DNA from: Polytrichum commune
Lineage: Eukaryota; Streptophyta; Polytrichopsida; Polytrichales; Polytrichaceae
NCBI GenBank assembly: GCA_950295325.1
Contig: OX485806.1
Span: 53,439,169-53,503,168 of the forward strand
Length of the DNA stretch: 64,000 nucleotides
Direction: 5' to 3'
Within the stretch, counting starts at the first letter, position 1, and every line of letters starts with the position of its first letter. Below the pieces are notes generated by a model. That model did no database searches and was not told the origin of the DNA. It worked only from the letters and a program-made list of their open reading frames with translations. Shown piece by piece: positions 42,861 to 54,467 of the stretch. A program made the translations under genes and the position numbers.

Positions 42861-45181
42861 TGATGGACGCCGTGGGTCGTTCCTTTGCAAAATTAGCTAA
42901 GAAGACTCACGATGCTCATCACGTAAAATTTATATTCGCTTGAGAACTACCGTGCCTCATTAATATGTTCGGTCCTCAAATTAACAACTCTTCTCTTCTC
43001 CTTATGATATGAATATATTTATCGGAGTGAACACAATCTCATTATCTTAGTTCTTATTCTCAATGTAAGGCATCAATGACAATAAGAACCTTTAGATTTA
43101 AGAAAGCTTCAAGAGGTGTAACAATAACATATATTAATATAGTTTCAATATGTTGTTTGAATCCTTAAGTTTTGTAGTTCATAACATCAATCACATAAAT
43201 GATAGTAATCTTATAATAAGGAAGAAGATACAATATTCTTAAGTCTTCCTTTTTAAGCTCAAGTGTTACTATTTATAATATTGTAACTTGACATATATAA
43301 TTCATGAACACAACATTAATTGTTTTGCAATGTCACGTTGATCTTCAAAGTGTTTTAATGATAAGATTAATTATAATTCTTTTGAGGTTTGCTCAAAAGA
43401 GGATAACTCTTCTCCGATTGTTAATGACATCCAACAACTCACAAAGTATCTTAAGAGAGAAAGCACTTTTACTACAAAGTGTTTCTTGATGACGAGAAGT
43501 AAACCTATCTCTCTTGAATTTTGCTCAAAAAAGAGAGAGAGATCTTCTCTTTAATAAATAATCCTCCAAATTGTAATGACATCCAACAACTCACAAAGTA
43601 TCTTAAAAGAAGTTCAATAACAATTGTAGTAAGTAGATTATCTTATATTAATATTACTTCATTCATATGTATTCAAACTTTGATGTGAATTAATGTCTTC
43701 ATCATTCTTGTCAATCACAAGTTCAACAATCAATATGTAGTATAATAGGTATAATACTTATAAGTCAATTATGTAGTTTTCAATAATAAGCTCCTCCTCT
43801 TTTGAAGGAGTTTGTAATCGTTAAGTGGTTTTGCTTTAAACATGCATATAATTCTTCAATCATTCAATCACATGTATATTTATAATTCCCTTTTGAGGAG
43901 TTCAAAGATAAGTTCCACTTTAGAGAGTCAATCGTAATTCCGACGTTCAAGTCAAATTGTCGTTACTACTCACAACAACTACTCTCAAAGTTCCATTGAT
44001 ACTCCAACTCTTCTTAAGCGTTTTGTTCTCACCCTCGCACTAATACTTTGAGTTCTTTCTCAAAGCACCTACTCTTCTCTCGTTTAATAATCTCTTGAGT
44101 CACAAGTACCAATTGACAACTCGTAGTTCGACTTGAGAAAGAGAGAGAGAAAGGTCACACACATTTGTGGAAAAGATATTGTATTGCAAAAGAGCTCCGA
44201 GAGGAGAGATACAAAGAAACTCAAGTGTTTTTTACACTCAAATTTGTGATAACTTCGTTGTGTAGAAAATGAGGTATAGGTCTCCTAATTTGCTTCCCTT
44301 ATATAGTATTTTCTTCCTATCCAAAATCTATACTAAGAGTGGTTGTTAACTTCCACTTTCCTAGATACTTACTATCTTTGATATATGTAGATGATTCCTA
44401 TCCTAAACGGTTACAACCGTTTCATCATCTTAATGTTCATAATTCCAAGATTTCCCTAACTCCTTGTTGTGGCTACATTCTAAATTCTTTTTTTGGAGAT
44501 CAATCAAATCTTTATGTTGATTGATTAATGATCATGCTAGTAGAATGTACCATATTCCTATATTCCCCTTAATGTCTTCATAATGTCTCCTTGAGTTTAA
44601 TATCTAAAATTCCCATATATTCCATAATCGTGCTTCCTCAAAATCCTACATTCTACCTATTCCATAATCGTGCTTCTTCGGATAGACATTCATCCTCAAT
44701 ACAATTCTAAAACATAATTATGTCTCTTCAAAAATACTACATTCCTATATACTCCGTTAATATGTCTCTTCATATAGTCATTGATCTTCCCTTCCTAAAT
44801 ACTTGTCTCTTTAATGGTCCTTTCATCTCAATATCCTATTTCCAATATGCCCTAATATACTTCATAATGCCTAATACTAATTTCTTAATACTAGTATAGT
44901 AGCCTACTACTTAAATCCTAAGTATTCCTCCTTAAACCCGCTGGGCACCCATTGCCGTGGTATAGGAGGACCTATTGCCGCGCGTAAGGTGCATAATGCC
45001 GTGGGAAAGGGGCCCTAAGGCCGTGGCCGAGCTCCATGGCCGAGAGCTTCTTCGGCATTCTTCTTCGGTGTTGTTCTTCTCCTTCTCTGTGAATCCTTCT
45101 TGCTAGTTTGCATGCTTGTTGATTTAAGTGCCGTTACCTTACTCGAATTTGTCTTCTTCTCTTTAATGTTGTGACTCAACA
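42861..45181 (-). repeat. 5' LTR of the 17.9-kb element
   Basis: 2321 bp, nearly identical to the 3' LTR. Holds the 152-bp segment (about 43456-43607) flanked by two copies of a 30-base repeat that the other LTR lacks. Promoter elements are not obvious. The GC-rich part (about 44930-45060) with repeated GCCGTGG contrasts with the AT-rich remainder. Confidence 0.95.
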
Positions 45182-46498
45182 AAATCACTTTAATCGGATA
45201 AGAATTGCAAAAGTTATGAGGGTTGGAAGTGTGAGGTCGATTCAACCGACCCTTCCAACCCACCTATCTAACTTCTAACTTCAAAAATTCATAGCACATT
45301 CCTTACTACTTGAATCTAGGCTTTCCTTATACCATTGGAAAGCTATGAACAAGTTCTAACTAGGAAAATTATGACATCAGCAGGTTAAGCTAATAGAAAT
45401 TCAGCAGACTCCTTGTAACACAGCAGTCAATCAAGAAGGCTTAAACTATGTATCTCGCCTTCAACAATTCATATCTAATTCAAATCTTATTCAAATCAAA
45501 CGTTTCATATGACCCTGGAGAGATATTAAAAAGATGTATTTGATAAAAATATGTGATTGGAAAGGTAAGCCGAAGTGAACCCAACAGATCCTCTGTAATG
45601 CAGCAGTCAACCAAAAGTTCTCAAACTATGTGTCCCATCTTCCACAATTCATATCTAATTCAAATCATGCTCAAATCAAATGTTCTAAGCCATTTTGGAA
45701 ACCTACACAAAAGTTGTACTTGGGAAAAATATAACTTCTTAGAATTAAAATTCCTATTGGGCTCGCAGGTCTGATCCAGCAGCCGCTACCCACAAGACCA
45801 CCCAGTTTTTCTACTGCATCTTTGGAAATCCATAACTAATTGTCATCTTAACCAAATCACAAATGGGAAACGGCTATGGATAGCTATATGAAATCTCTCT
45901 AAGAGAAAAATGATAAGTTTCTTGTTCTAGCTTCTGAACTAAGCTTTCAGGACATTGGCAGATGAGGTCTACAATGCCTCTAGTCAAAACTCTACCATCC
46001 AACCTACCTCTACAAAAGAAGGAATAATTTTGTTGGTGTGTTAATAAACACACATTCTAACTAGGAGAGAGAGTAGAGGAGGTTCTCAAGCCTTTCTTTT
46101 AGACCATTGAGAATGCATGCTAAAGGATTTTTTCCTAACTACATTGACGCAGGGCTTCGCCCAAAAACTAGAGAAAGAGAGAGAGCTACAAGGTGGAAGG
46201 AGGGGTTTTTAAACCCTCTCACAAAAGGGTTGGACCCCTCCTCCACCGGATCCATTTTTCAAACCCTTTCCCGAAATTTTGGCTCGGGGGTTTTCCCGGT
46301 TGAGGTTGCCACCCTCTCGCCGAGGTGGCTCCGACGAGAAACCTTTAGAAATCTTTCTAATTTCTTCGCCATCGAGTTGGCAAGGGGGCAAGTGGGCAAG
46401 TAACCCCCTTGCTCTCTTTCTAATTTTCTTTAAAAGTCTTCAAGCCGGTTTTGTCTTCTTACGCAAAACACCTCCAATAGTCTTGTGTGCCTCACACT
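45182..46498. other. Unassigned DNA right of the 17.9-kb element
   Basis: Continues from 27283 across the target duplication. CAGCAGTCAA and CATATCTAATTCAAATC recur around 45420-45660, suggesting an old duplicated repeat. AT-rich up to 46080, then purine-rich leader-like sequence. No coding frame is supported. Confidence 0.4.
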
Positions 46499-46650
46499 AA
46501 CTAATAAACTAACACTTGCTTAGCTAGCATCTACTAACATTTGTTTAATAGCTAGCATCTACTAACATTTGCTTAATAGCTAGCATCTACTAATATTTGC
46601 TTAATAGCTAGCATCTACTAATATTTGCTTAGCTAGTTGTTTTTACTAGC
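46499..46650. repeat. Short tandem repeat, about 29-bp unit, four to five copies
   Basis: AGCTAGCATCTACTAACATTTGCTTAAT and close variants follow each other between 46520 and 46640. They lie just upstream of the protease frame of the third gypsy family. Confidence 0.9.
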
Positions 46651-46718
46651 TAGCATATTTTTTCTACTTTGCTATCTTCTAGCACTACTTAGTTTCATTT
46701 TGACCTTCATTTTGACAG

Positions 46719-47810
46719 TTGTTGGAGATATCACCCATGGCTCGTAAGACTCTCAAGGAAGGAATCCCAGTGAATAGAAGGACTATGAAGGTGAAGACTA
46801 AGGTGGCTTCTAGAATTCAATTGCGAGGAGGAGGGCGTGATGTCAATGCAATTGAAATCGAAGTTGTGGTGGTGGACAAAGTAGTACCGAATGTGTTAGT
46901 GGATGGAGGTAGTGGTCTAAACATCTTGCCGGAGCACACTATGAAGAGGCTGGGTCTTAGTTTTACAGGTCCATCACCTTTCATCATCAACATGGCGAAT
47001 GAAACTCCGGCCGTGCCTTTGGGAATGATTAAGGATTGTAGGATTAGCACCGGAGGCAAAGAATATGTGGTCAACTTTCATGTCATCAAGATGCATTCTA
47101 ACAAAGATATATTTCCCATTTTGTTAGGTAGGCCATGGTTGAGAATGTCGGATGCCATAGTAGAGTGGGGAGGTCCCAAGTCTTCCATCACTTATGGTCC
47201 TAAGGATAATAGGGTGAAGGTTTTCATAGGGTCATTAGGTGGTTGGGTGAGAAAAAAAATCACCTCATTCTCGGAAGATGAAGTTGATGACAAAGAAGAC
47301 GACAAGGATGGTGAGGCATTGGTAGGAGTGGTCCACTCGGATGGTCATGGGAAAATCATAGATTCAGGATCGGGTGGCTTAGGTCCTAGTTTCTATCATT
47401 ATGAGGATGACGGAGAATATGCACAGTGGTTGAGGGATTATTTGGAGTCGGCGTTTGATGTGATGGTGACGTTTCACCATGCATATTTGAACGATGAGAT
47501 TATTAGTTATAGGGGTTAGGAATATTCTTTGTTGGAGCCATGTGAGGTGCTCACTGAGGAGGAATGGATTTTAGGGGGATTGATACCTTGGGTAGATGGT
47601 GTGGAAGACAGTAATGATAGTTTAGTACATGTAGATGGGACTCAGGATGAGGAGGCTATTGTGGAAGTTGCGAGGTTGGTGGAGGCTCTGCACTTCAAGA
47701 CTACGTCGACGGGCATAATGGTTGGACATGATGTCAAGAATTATTCTAAGGTTCCTCCGGATTGGTATAGGAACAAGGATGAACAAACTCATGTGTTGGA
47801 AGCAGATTGA
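46719..47810 (+). pseudogene. Protease and linker of the third gypsy family (plus-strand copy)
   Basis: Frame 46719-47519 starts LLEISPMARKTLKEG and contains VDGGSGLNIL (Asp 62), LGMIKDCRISTGGKEYVV and ILLGRPWL, the retropepsin fold of gypsy elements. A second frame, 47529-47810 (WILGGLIPWVDGVED...), is the linker toward reverse transcriptase. The gag part expected upstream is missing; the copy starts abruptly within the polyprotein. Closely similar to the minus-strand protease at 56309-56926. Confidence 0.9.
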
Positions 47811-48846
47811 AAGTATGTGGATGTGACAACAAGGAATGGAAAGGTAGGCAAATGAAGATGGGGTCTAAATTGGAGGAGAAATAAATTAGGGAATATAGCG
47901 AGTTGGTGGATGACTTTAGTGACATCTTTGCTTGGAGCATTGCATTCCTTTGATTCCAGGCGCTAGGCCAATTAGACAAAATGAGAGAAGAATGAACCAA
48001 CAATTACAATTGTTGGTTAAAGCAGAATTAGAGAAATTATCGAAGGCCGGTTTTATTAAGCCGGTAGAGATTACGGATTAGGTACCTCCAATGGTCTTGG
48101 TGAAGAAAAAGAATGGGAAGTTGAGGGTGTGTGTCTATTATCAGAAGTTGAATGCGTGCACAGAAAAAGATCATTTCCTATTACCATTCATCACACTATT
48201 GCTAGAGGAGGTAGGTGGTCATGCAAGATACACGTTCATGGATGGATATAAATGCTACAATCAAATTTCCATCGCTTTTCAAGACATTCATAAGACGGCC
48301 TTCACCACTCATTGGGGCACCTTTGTTTGGGTTGTCATGCCTTTTGGTTTATGTAATGCTCCGGCTACATTCCAAAGGTTGGTCATGTACATTTTAATCG
48401 ACTTGTTGTACAAGTCTATGACTGTGTTCGTCAATGACTTTAGCATTCAATCTAGTGCTAATTCACATTTAGAGTATGTTAGGGAGGATTTGATTAGGTG
48501 TAGGAAAATGCAACTTGCTTTGAATCCGGACAAAACATTCTTAGGTGTCCAAAGGGGAGTATTATTGGGTTATGTTGTGAGTGAGAAGGGAAGAGAGCCT
48601 GACCCCGAAAAGATAGCTGTAATAGATGGATTGCCCACTCCCACAAATGCTAGGGAAATAGCCAAGTTGTTAGGACATGTGGGTTGGTATAGAGAGTTGA
48701 TTCCAAATTACTCCAAGATAGCCGTTCTCATTACTCAGTTGCTTAGGAAGGATTTTAGGTTTGAAAGGACAGAGGCTTGCCAAAGGGCATTTGAGGAATT
48801 GAGGGATAAATTGAGCACCTATCCGGTGTTAGTGCCACTAGACTAG
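47811..48846 (+). pseudogene. Reverse transcriptase of the third gypsy family with altered catalytic residues
   Basis: The lead-in (47811-48090) is frameshifted. From 48091 a frame of 251 codons gives VKKKNGKLRVCVYYQKLN, TFMDGYKCYNQI, MPFGLCNAPATFQR and VFVNDFSI. The usual VDD box reads VND, so one of the two metal-binding aspartates is lost. The VDYRKLN and DGYSGYNQ motifs are also changed. The thumb (LLGHVGWYRELIPNYSKIA) is present. The frame ends at 48846 before RNase H. Confidence 0.9.
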
Positions 48847-49270
48847 GAAAAACTTTTTCATGTGTTTTGTGATGCTAGCTCAGTAGCTGTAGGTAGTGCA
48901 TTATGTCAAGCGACGGGAAAAAAGAAGAAGGATCAACCCGTGGCTTATGCGAGCCGGCAATTGACACCAACAGAGAGAAACTATTCTACCACGAAGAGGG
49001 AGTGCTTGGCCATGTCTTCTCAGTCAAGAAATTTTGCCATTTCCTGATGTGTAATCCGGTAGTTTTCTTTGTCGATCACATGGCTATCAAGTTCTTGGTC
49101 AGTAAGGCGGAGTTGAGTGGTCGGTTGCCTAGATGGATGCTACTCTTAGAGGAGTTCGGCTACACGGTAGACTATAAACTTGGTCGTATGCACCTGCAAG
49201 CTGACCATTTATCAAGGTTGTCTAACGAGGTGGGCGACAGTCCAGTGGACGACAGTTTGAGAGATGACAA
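48847..49270 (+). pseudogene. RNase H of the third gypsy family, frameshifted
   Basis: LFHVFCDASSVAVGSALCQ (first aspartate) and YASRQLTPTERNYSTTKRE run in one frame to about 49035. The end (FLMCNPVVFFVDHMAIKFLV, LQADHLSR) is in the frame opened at 48903. One frameshift lies around 49000. Confidence 0.88.
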
Positions 49271-50549
49271 CATTTTCTTGGTGACAGCTAGCGCGGATTG
49301 GTACTCGGGCATCGTGGAGTTCCTCACGACTCAACAGTTGACGGGGGATCGAACAAGAAAGGAAAGGAGAAATGTTAGAATTAATAGTCTGTACTATACA
49401 GTGATAGGGCATAGACTATTTCGGAGAGGGATGGATGGGATCTTACGGCGATGTGTGCCGGAGATCGAGGCTCCCTCTATATTGGCAGCTTGTCATGATA
49501 GTGCATGTGGTGGGCATTTCTCAGGATTGCTCACTGGACAAATAATGCTTAGAGGAGGTTACTTTTGGCCGGATTTGTTCAAGGATGCTAAGAAATATGT
49601 TAGGAAATGCGATGCTTGTCAAAGGTATACGAGGAATGAACTCCGCATGGAATTGCCTCTTCACATATCTTTACCTCTAGTTCTCTTTGACAAATGGGGA
49701 ATTGATTATGTTGGTGAAGTTCACCTCCATTTTTCTATGGGTATGGCTTACATTATAGTTGCCACCGAGTACTTGACTAAGTGGGCGAAAACAAAGGCGG
49801 TGAAAAGAAATATGGCCGCCAATGCCGCCACATTCATGTATGAAAACATCATCTCAAGATTCAAATGTCCCAAGATTCTTGTTAGCGATAGGGGTACACA
49901 CTTCTTAAATGAAATGTTCCAAGACTTGACAACCTGATTTAAGATTGACCATAGGAAGACAACACCTTATCATCCGGAGACCAACAATCAAACGGAGTGT
50001 GTTAACGGGACCTTGATGAGCATCCTTCGCAAGACAGTGCTAGATTCGAAGAGGGATTGGGATGTCAAGTTAACAACGGCATTGTGGGCGTATCGCACAA
50101 CCTTCAAGGCGACAACACAGGCAACTCCATTTTCCTTGGTGTATGAATTGGAGGCAACACTACCTATTGAATTCGAGGTCGAGTCACTACGAGTTGCGGT
50201 GCAATCGCGTCTCACAGATAGTCAGTCCTTGAAGAATCGATTGACAACCTTAGAGGAACTCGATGAAAGGAGAAGGAGAGCAGCTCAACATATCGAAACC
50301 ATCCAACGCCGGAAGAAGATCACCTTCGGCAAACGACACAAGAAGAGGGCACTGAGACCAGGTATGATGGTGATGATTTAGAATGCTAGAAAACTTGACT
50401 TTCCGGGTAAGTTTGATGCATGTTGGTTAGGGCCTTATTTCGTTCGAGAAGCATTCCCAAACAACTGGATTCCCAAGCAATTGGAGACATTAAGTGGGGA
50501 GAGCTTCCCGACACGCACATCGGGCAGCCGGTGCAAGGAGTATCGTGCC
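49271..50549 (+). pseudogene. Integrase of the third gypsy family, single zinc module, two stops
   Basis: One H2C2 module (ADWYSGIVEFL... CHDSACGGHF...CDACQR). Core: GIDYVGE, LVSDRGTHF and QTECVNG as the D, D, E residues. Tail: KFDACWLGPYFV, a GPY/F module. In-frame TGA at 49935-49937 and TAG at 50379-50381 break a frame that otherwise runs from 48903 to 50549. It gives the normal single-module design for comparison with the 17.9-kb element. Confidence 0.9.
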
Positions 50550-50609
50550 TAATTGACACTTGTCTGCGAACCAAGACATTCAGGATTCATTCCTAGATGG
50601 TCGCCAATA

Positions 50610-51715
50610 TGTGAGCCCAAAAAGGATGCCCACATTTGTTGTTACTCTTATTAGTGTGCTAGGACTTGGTTTTTTAATTGTGATCGCTATTCAAAAAACT
50701 AAAAAGAGTGCAAGCCTTGTGTTTGGATTGTTCTTGAGTTAACAGTGAATTATATCACTGGTGTGTTGTAAGAGGGTTAATGTTAATTGGATTGAATTAA
50801 AGGTGTTTACGTATGGGACTTAAGTCGATTGGGGTAAATGTTAAGGTTAGGTTAAGGTGCTGGGATTAAGTAACCTTGTGGGGCATGTCAACTGTTCGAA
50901 TTAGGCTGATGGGCTGTTTGTTAAGGGCAAGGTCACCGGACCCTAGAAAATCCCGGGCCTCTGGGTTTGGAAACTGCCCACCGTTAGGCTATTGCTCTCG
51001 GGGAAGCCTCATGGAAGAAGGAGAGTTTTCGGTCATCTCAACATACAACTGCCACTGTGCGGCTCACCTCAAGACAAAAATGCTAGTTTGGTGACAGGAA
51101 GGCGGGGATCACCTCTGAAGAGGGAGGCAGCTGCAGCTGCACGAAGGGGAGGAGGTTGAATGGATGTGTAGGGTGCATAGGAGGGTGACTAGCTGAATTG
51201 AGAACAGATTGACACCGGGGCCGCAATCTTGAGGCTGGCCGAAGGTGCCTCTCACAACTGAGGAGCTGAATGCACTCAACATGATGGAATGTGGTTGTGA
51301 AGAATCAATGCAGTATGAAGAATCTGTGACCTTGTGGCTGCAGAGGGAGAGCCCTTGGATGGTAGTTCAAAATTTCAAGTCAGGCCGAATTGATTTCAGC
51401 TGCGGAGGTACCAACAGAAGTGCACCTGGTTTGTTGGGATGGGTCTTGACTTAAATGAGGATCTGCGAGAGAAATGGTGTGAAAGCCCAAGCCTGATGAG
51501 ACAACCCAGGGGAATTCGCAAGGAGCAACTTCGCACCCAGCTAACTGGTGCGAGGCGTGAGAGCTTCGGTGAAGGGGCAACTACCTGGCTCTACTGGGGA
51601 AGACCCCTGGTGACGGGGGAAGGCCGGTCACTGGACCAGAGAGTGCACTAGGAGGCCAGGGGCCGAAGCCATGCCTGATGGGCAATGACGGGCAAACCGT
51701 TGGAGAACTGCGTGA
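50610..51715 (+). repeat. LTR of the third gypsy family, plus orientation, truncated
   Basis: Begins TGTGAGCCCAAAAAGGATGCCCACA 60 bp after the integrase frame, so it is the 3' LTR of the plus-strand copy. Its end is not seen. At about 51715 it passes into leader sequence of a minus-oriented copy (TACCTTCGCCGCGCTCC...). No clear polypurine tract precedes it. Confidence 0.65.
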
Positions 51716-51964
51716 AACGTACCTTCGCCGCGCTCCTTGTTCAAAAATGAAATTGCATAATTGACAATGTAATTCATCCCAAGGAATTAATTGAAATACA
51801 CCAATCTAATAAATTCAAATATGAAACTCAAGAGAGAAAACTTACCGCACTTCGAGTGCTCTTTCCTCTCTCTCAAGTTCGTGCCTCCAAGTCTCCCTAG
51901 TTGCCTCCAAGTCTTCCTAGTTGCCTCCAAGTCTTCGATCTACTCCCTGCTTCACTCCCATTTA
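51716..51964 (-). other. Leader of a minus-oriented third-family copy
   Basis: On the minus strand it follows the LTR end at 51965 and matches the leader at 60890-61107 (GGGAGTGAAGC, AGACTTGGAGGCAAC, GAAT..CAT, AAGGAGC.CGGC.AAGGTA). The primer site bases present at 61086-61103 are deleted here. TTGCCTCCAAGTCTTCCTAG is tandemly repeated. Confidence 0.65.
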
Positions 51965-53781
51965 TGTGAGGCCAAACCCACCACCCTTAAGCGTCCTAGT
52001 CCGGGTGATGGTTTTGAGAATCACATTCACTTCATAACATCATAATGTGAATTGTTATGTGGCTCTCATGCCCAAGGTACTCACTTTATCTTAACTCAAC
52101 TTGTTACATTATTTTGAATCTCTTGGCGTGTGGTGGAATTTGATTTCTCAAGGGTCCAACCCGCGGCCTTGGCCACGCATGCCCTTAAAGAGATTCCCCT
52201 AGCACCCTTGATCTTTACTTGCCTTGTATTGCCCTTGCCAAGATCCTCCACATTTTCCATTCGTTGCACACGTGATCTTATTTTGACCAAAAAAAAGTGC
52301 AAGTGTTAAAAAACATTTTTCTCAATAGTCAATATTTGAACACAATCACTTGTGACACCACACATGACACTGCCTAACCTAATGAATCTAACACTTATCT
52401 ATAAACTAATCTAATCTAAGATGGTCTAATGCGTCTATGATTATTTTGGTAATGCCACCCACTTAAACTATGCCTTGGCTAATGAAACGAGCTCCCGGCT
52501 GCGGTTGTCTAATGCAGTCAGCATCAGCTAATTAAACCAGATTCCAGGGCCTTCGTCCAACCGGTCCCAGCTGCAGTCCAGCAGCAGAGTCTCTACCGAG
52601 TCTCGGGGCCTTCGTCTAACCGGTCCCAGCTGCAGTCCATCAGCAGAGTCTCCCAATCCAGGGGCCTTCGTCTAACCGGTCCCAGCTGCAGTCCAGCAGC
52701 AGAGTCTCCCAGTCCAGCAGTAGAGTCTCTACCCAGTATCGGGGCCTTCGTCTAACCGGTCCCAGCTGCAGTCCAGCAGCAGAGTCTCACAGTCCAGGGG
52801 CCTTCGTCTAACCGCTCCCAGCTGCAGTCCAGCAGCAGAGTCTCTACCCAGTCTCGGGGCCTTCGTCTAACCGGTCCCAGCTGCAGTCCAGCAGCAGAGT
52901 CTCACAGTCCAGGGGCCTTCGTCTAACCGGTCCCAGCTGCAGTCCAGCAGCAGAGTCTCCCAGTCCAGCAGTAGAGTCTCTACCCAGTATCGGGGCCTTC
53001 GTCTAACCGGTCCCAGCTGCAGTCCAGCAGCAGAGTCTCACAGTCCAGGGGCCTTCATCTAACCGGTCCCATCTGCAGTCTAGCAGCAGAGTCTCACAGT
53101 CCAGGGGTTTTTACTCAATCTTTTCTCTTTGTGCCTTAATCAATAAACTAATTTATTCCTATAATGAACTAATCCCACCCACTAATTCCACTAAAGGGCT
53201 ACCTAATCCCCACACATTGTGTCAAGCTCTGAGAGCTCACTCTACTTGAGAAGTATTGAGAGAGAGAGCTTAACTAATTAACTTCACTAAAACTAATAAC
53301 CCACACACGTGGCTCAAGCTCTTAAGAGCTTGCTCCCTTGAGAGCGCTTGATGGAGAGAGAGGAAAATGAGAGAGAAAACACCTTAAGTAGTAAAGAGGG
53401 AGAGAGGGAGAGAGAGGTGAGGATAGGGTGAGAGGATTAGCACCTCCAATCACAATCCCTTAACCTTCACCTCTAAAGTAGGGACTAATCCCCTTCCACC
53501 AAGCTTCCTTCTTCCTAAACTAACAAGGCGGATCCAAAAGTGGCCATTTAACCCGCGGAGCTCACCTTGCTTCACCTTACCCCCTATTTACATAATCAAG
53601 GCATTCTCCTATCGAAATCAAACCTTGAAATAATCACACAACACCACTTAATGCCTAAACTTAAATCCACACCACACTTCACTATTTTTATGCTTTGTGA
53701 ATAATCATAACACATCAAAGTCAAACTAAAATTGGTTTCGAAGAGTTAATCACCACATGTGGGCACCATTTTGGGCTCACA
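51965..53781 (-). repeat. LTR of the third gypsy family, minus orientation, with internal minisatellite
   Basis: 1817 bp from (plus strand) TGTGAGGCC to TTTTGGGCTCACA. Ends are inverted repeats in the manner of TG...CA LTRs. It is followed on the minus strand by leader sequence, so it acted as a 5' LTR. It contains a nine-copy tandem array (52540-53105) and purine-rich GAGAGAGAG runs near 53270-53420. Confidence 0.75.
52540..53105. repeat. Minisatellite inside the LTR, nine units
   Basis: The unit CTTCGTCTAACCGGTCCCAGCTGCAGTCCAGCAGCAGAGTCTC plus a variable tail (CCAGTCCA, ACAGTCCA or TACCCAGTCTCGGGGC) gives lengths of about 55-80 bp. Units of two tail types alternate, so higher-order duplication is likely. 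Confidence 0.93.
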
Positions 53782-54109
53782 CCTCAGCAACACATTCCGA
53801 ATCCATTCGGAATTCACCTAGATCCGGCTTCCCAGCTGGTCACCCTTCTCCTCCATCCAAGGTCCGGCCTTTCGGTCCAGTGTGTCACTTCACTGCACCC
53901 ACATTGTCCATCCCTCCCTCGGCGGCCGCCTCTTTCTTGGCCACTCTCTCAGTCTCCTTGCTAGACCCCAGTTTATCCCTTTTTTTTCTTTCCAATTTGG
54001 CCTTTTCTTTGGCCTCAAAATTGAGATCAGACTAACCTCTCCTCAACACCCTACCTACTTAAACAACCACTCTCTCCTTAATGACCAGCCTGCCTACCTT
54101 ATACCCACA
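53782..54109. other. Unassigned DNA between rearranged elements
   Basis: Pyrimidine-rich on the plus strand. An open stretch of 92 codons (53757-54035) crosses the LTR boundary and shows no motif. Confidence 0.35.
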
Positions 54110-54467
54110 ATGCCCTAACCTTAATGGCCATCCATCTTACATTAACCATCCGCCAATGGCAAAGTCACTCGCCCCCATATGCACCTCAAAAGGTTTGTCA
54201 AACTCCGCGAACTTAAGCACGGGTGGCGAAGAGAACTTGCTCTTAAGCTCCTTAAGGACTTGGTGACAATGCTCATCCCACTATTGGAATAGCCATTTTC
54301 TCACAAGTCGCACAAGGTTAGACAACTATCGAGCTTCATGTTCTCATATGCAATGATCATCCATCTTGGATCAACATCCACCAATGATAAAGTCACTCGC
54401 CCCCGTATGCACCTCAAAAGGTTTGTCAAACTCCGCGAACTTGAGCACGAGCGGCAAAGAGAACTTG
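54110..54467 (-). repeat. Chromovirus reverse transcriptase/RNase H tandem repeat, minus strand, about two units
   Basis: Minus-strand copies of the unit seen at 2775-3640 (GGATGGCCATTGC..., GACAAACCTTTTGAGGTGCA, AAGTTCTCT). They end exactly where the LTR start TGTGAGCCC begins at 54468. Confidence 0.8.

Larger units (their letters stand above)
27284..45181 (-). mobile_element. Complete young Ty3/gypsy retrotransposon, 17.9 kb, non-chromovirus type
   Basis: LTRs at 27284-29452 (3') and 42861-45181 (5'), target duplication AAATC at 27279-27283 and 45182-45186, primer site and polypurine tract in place. Order on the minus strand: 5' LTR, primer site, duplicated leader frames, gag-protease-reverse transcriptase-RNase H, integrase with five zinc modules, double GPY/F tail, extra reading frame, polypurine tract, 3' LTR. 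By eye the LTRs differ at about five bases plus one 152-bp indel, so insertion is recent. No chromodomain follows the integrase. Large size, a frame upstream of gag and an arginine-tRNA-like primer site recall the Tat/Ogre group, but this is not proof of membership. Three in-frame stops and one frameshift interrupt the coding. Confidence 0.95.

Noticed and set aside
50876..51651. Short frames in the third-family LTR
   Set aside because: They lie in an LTR block without coding features; lengths are those expected by chance in GC-rich DNA.
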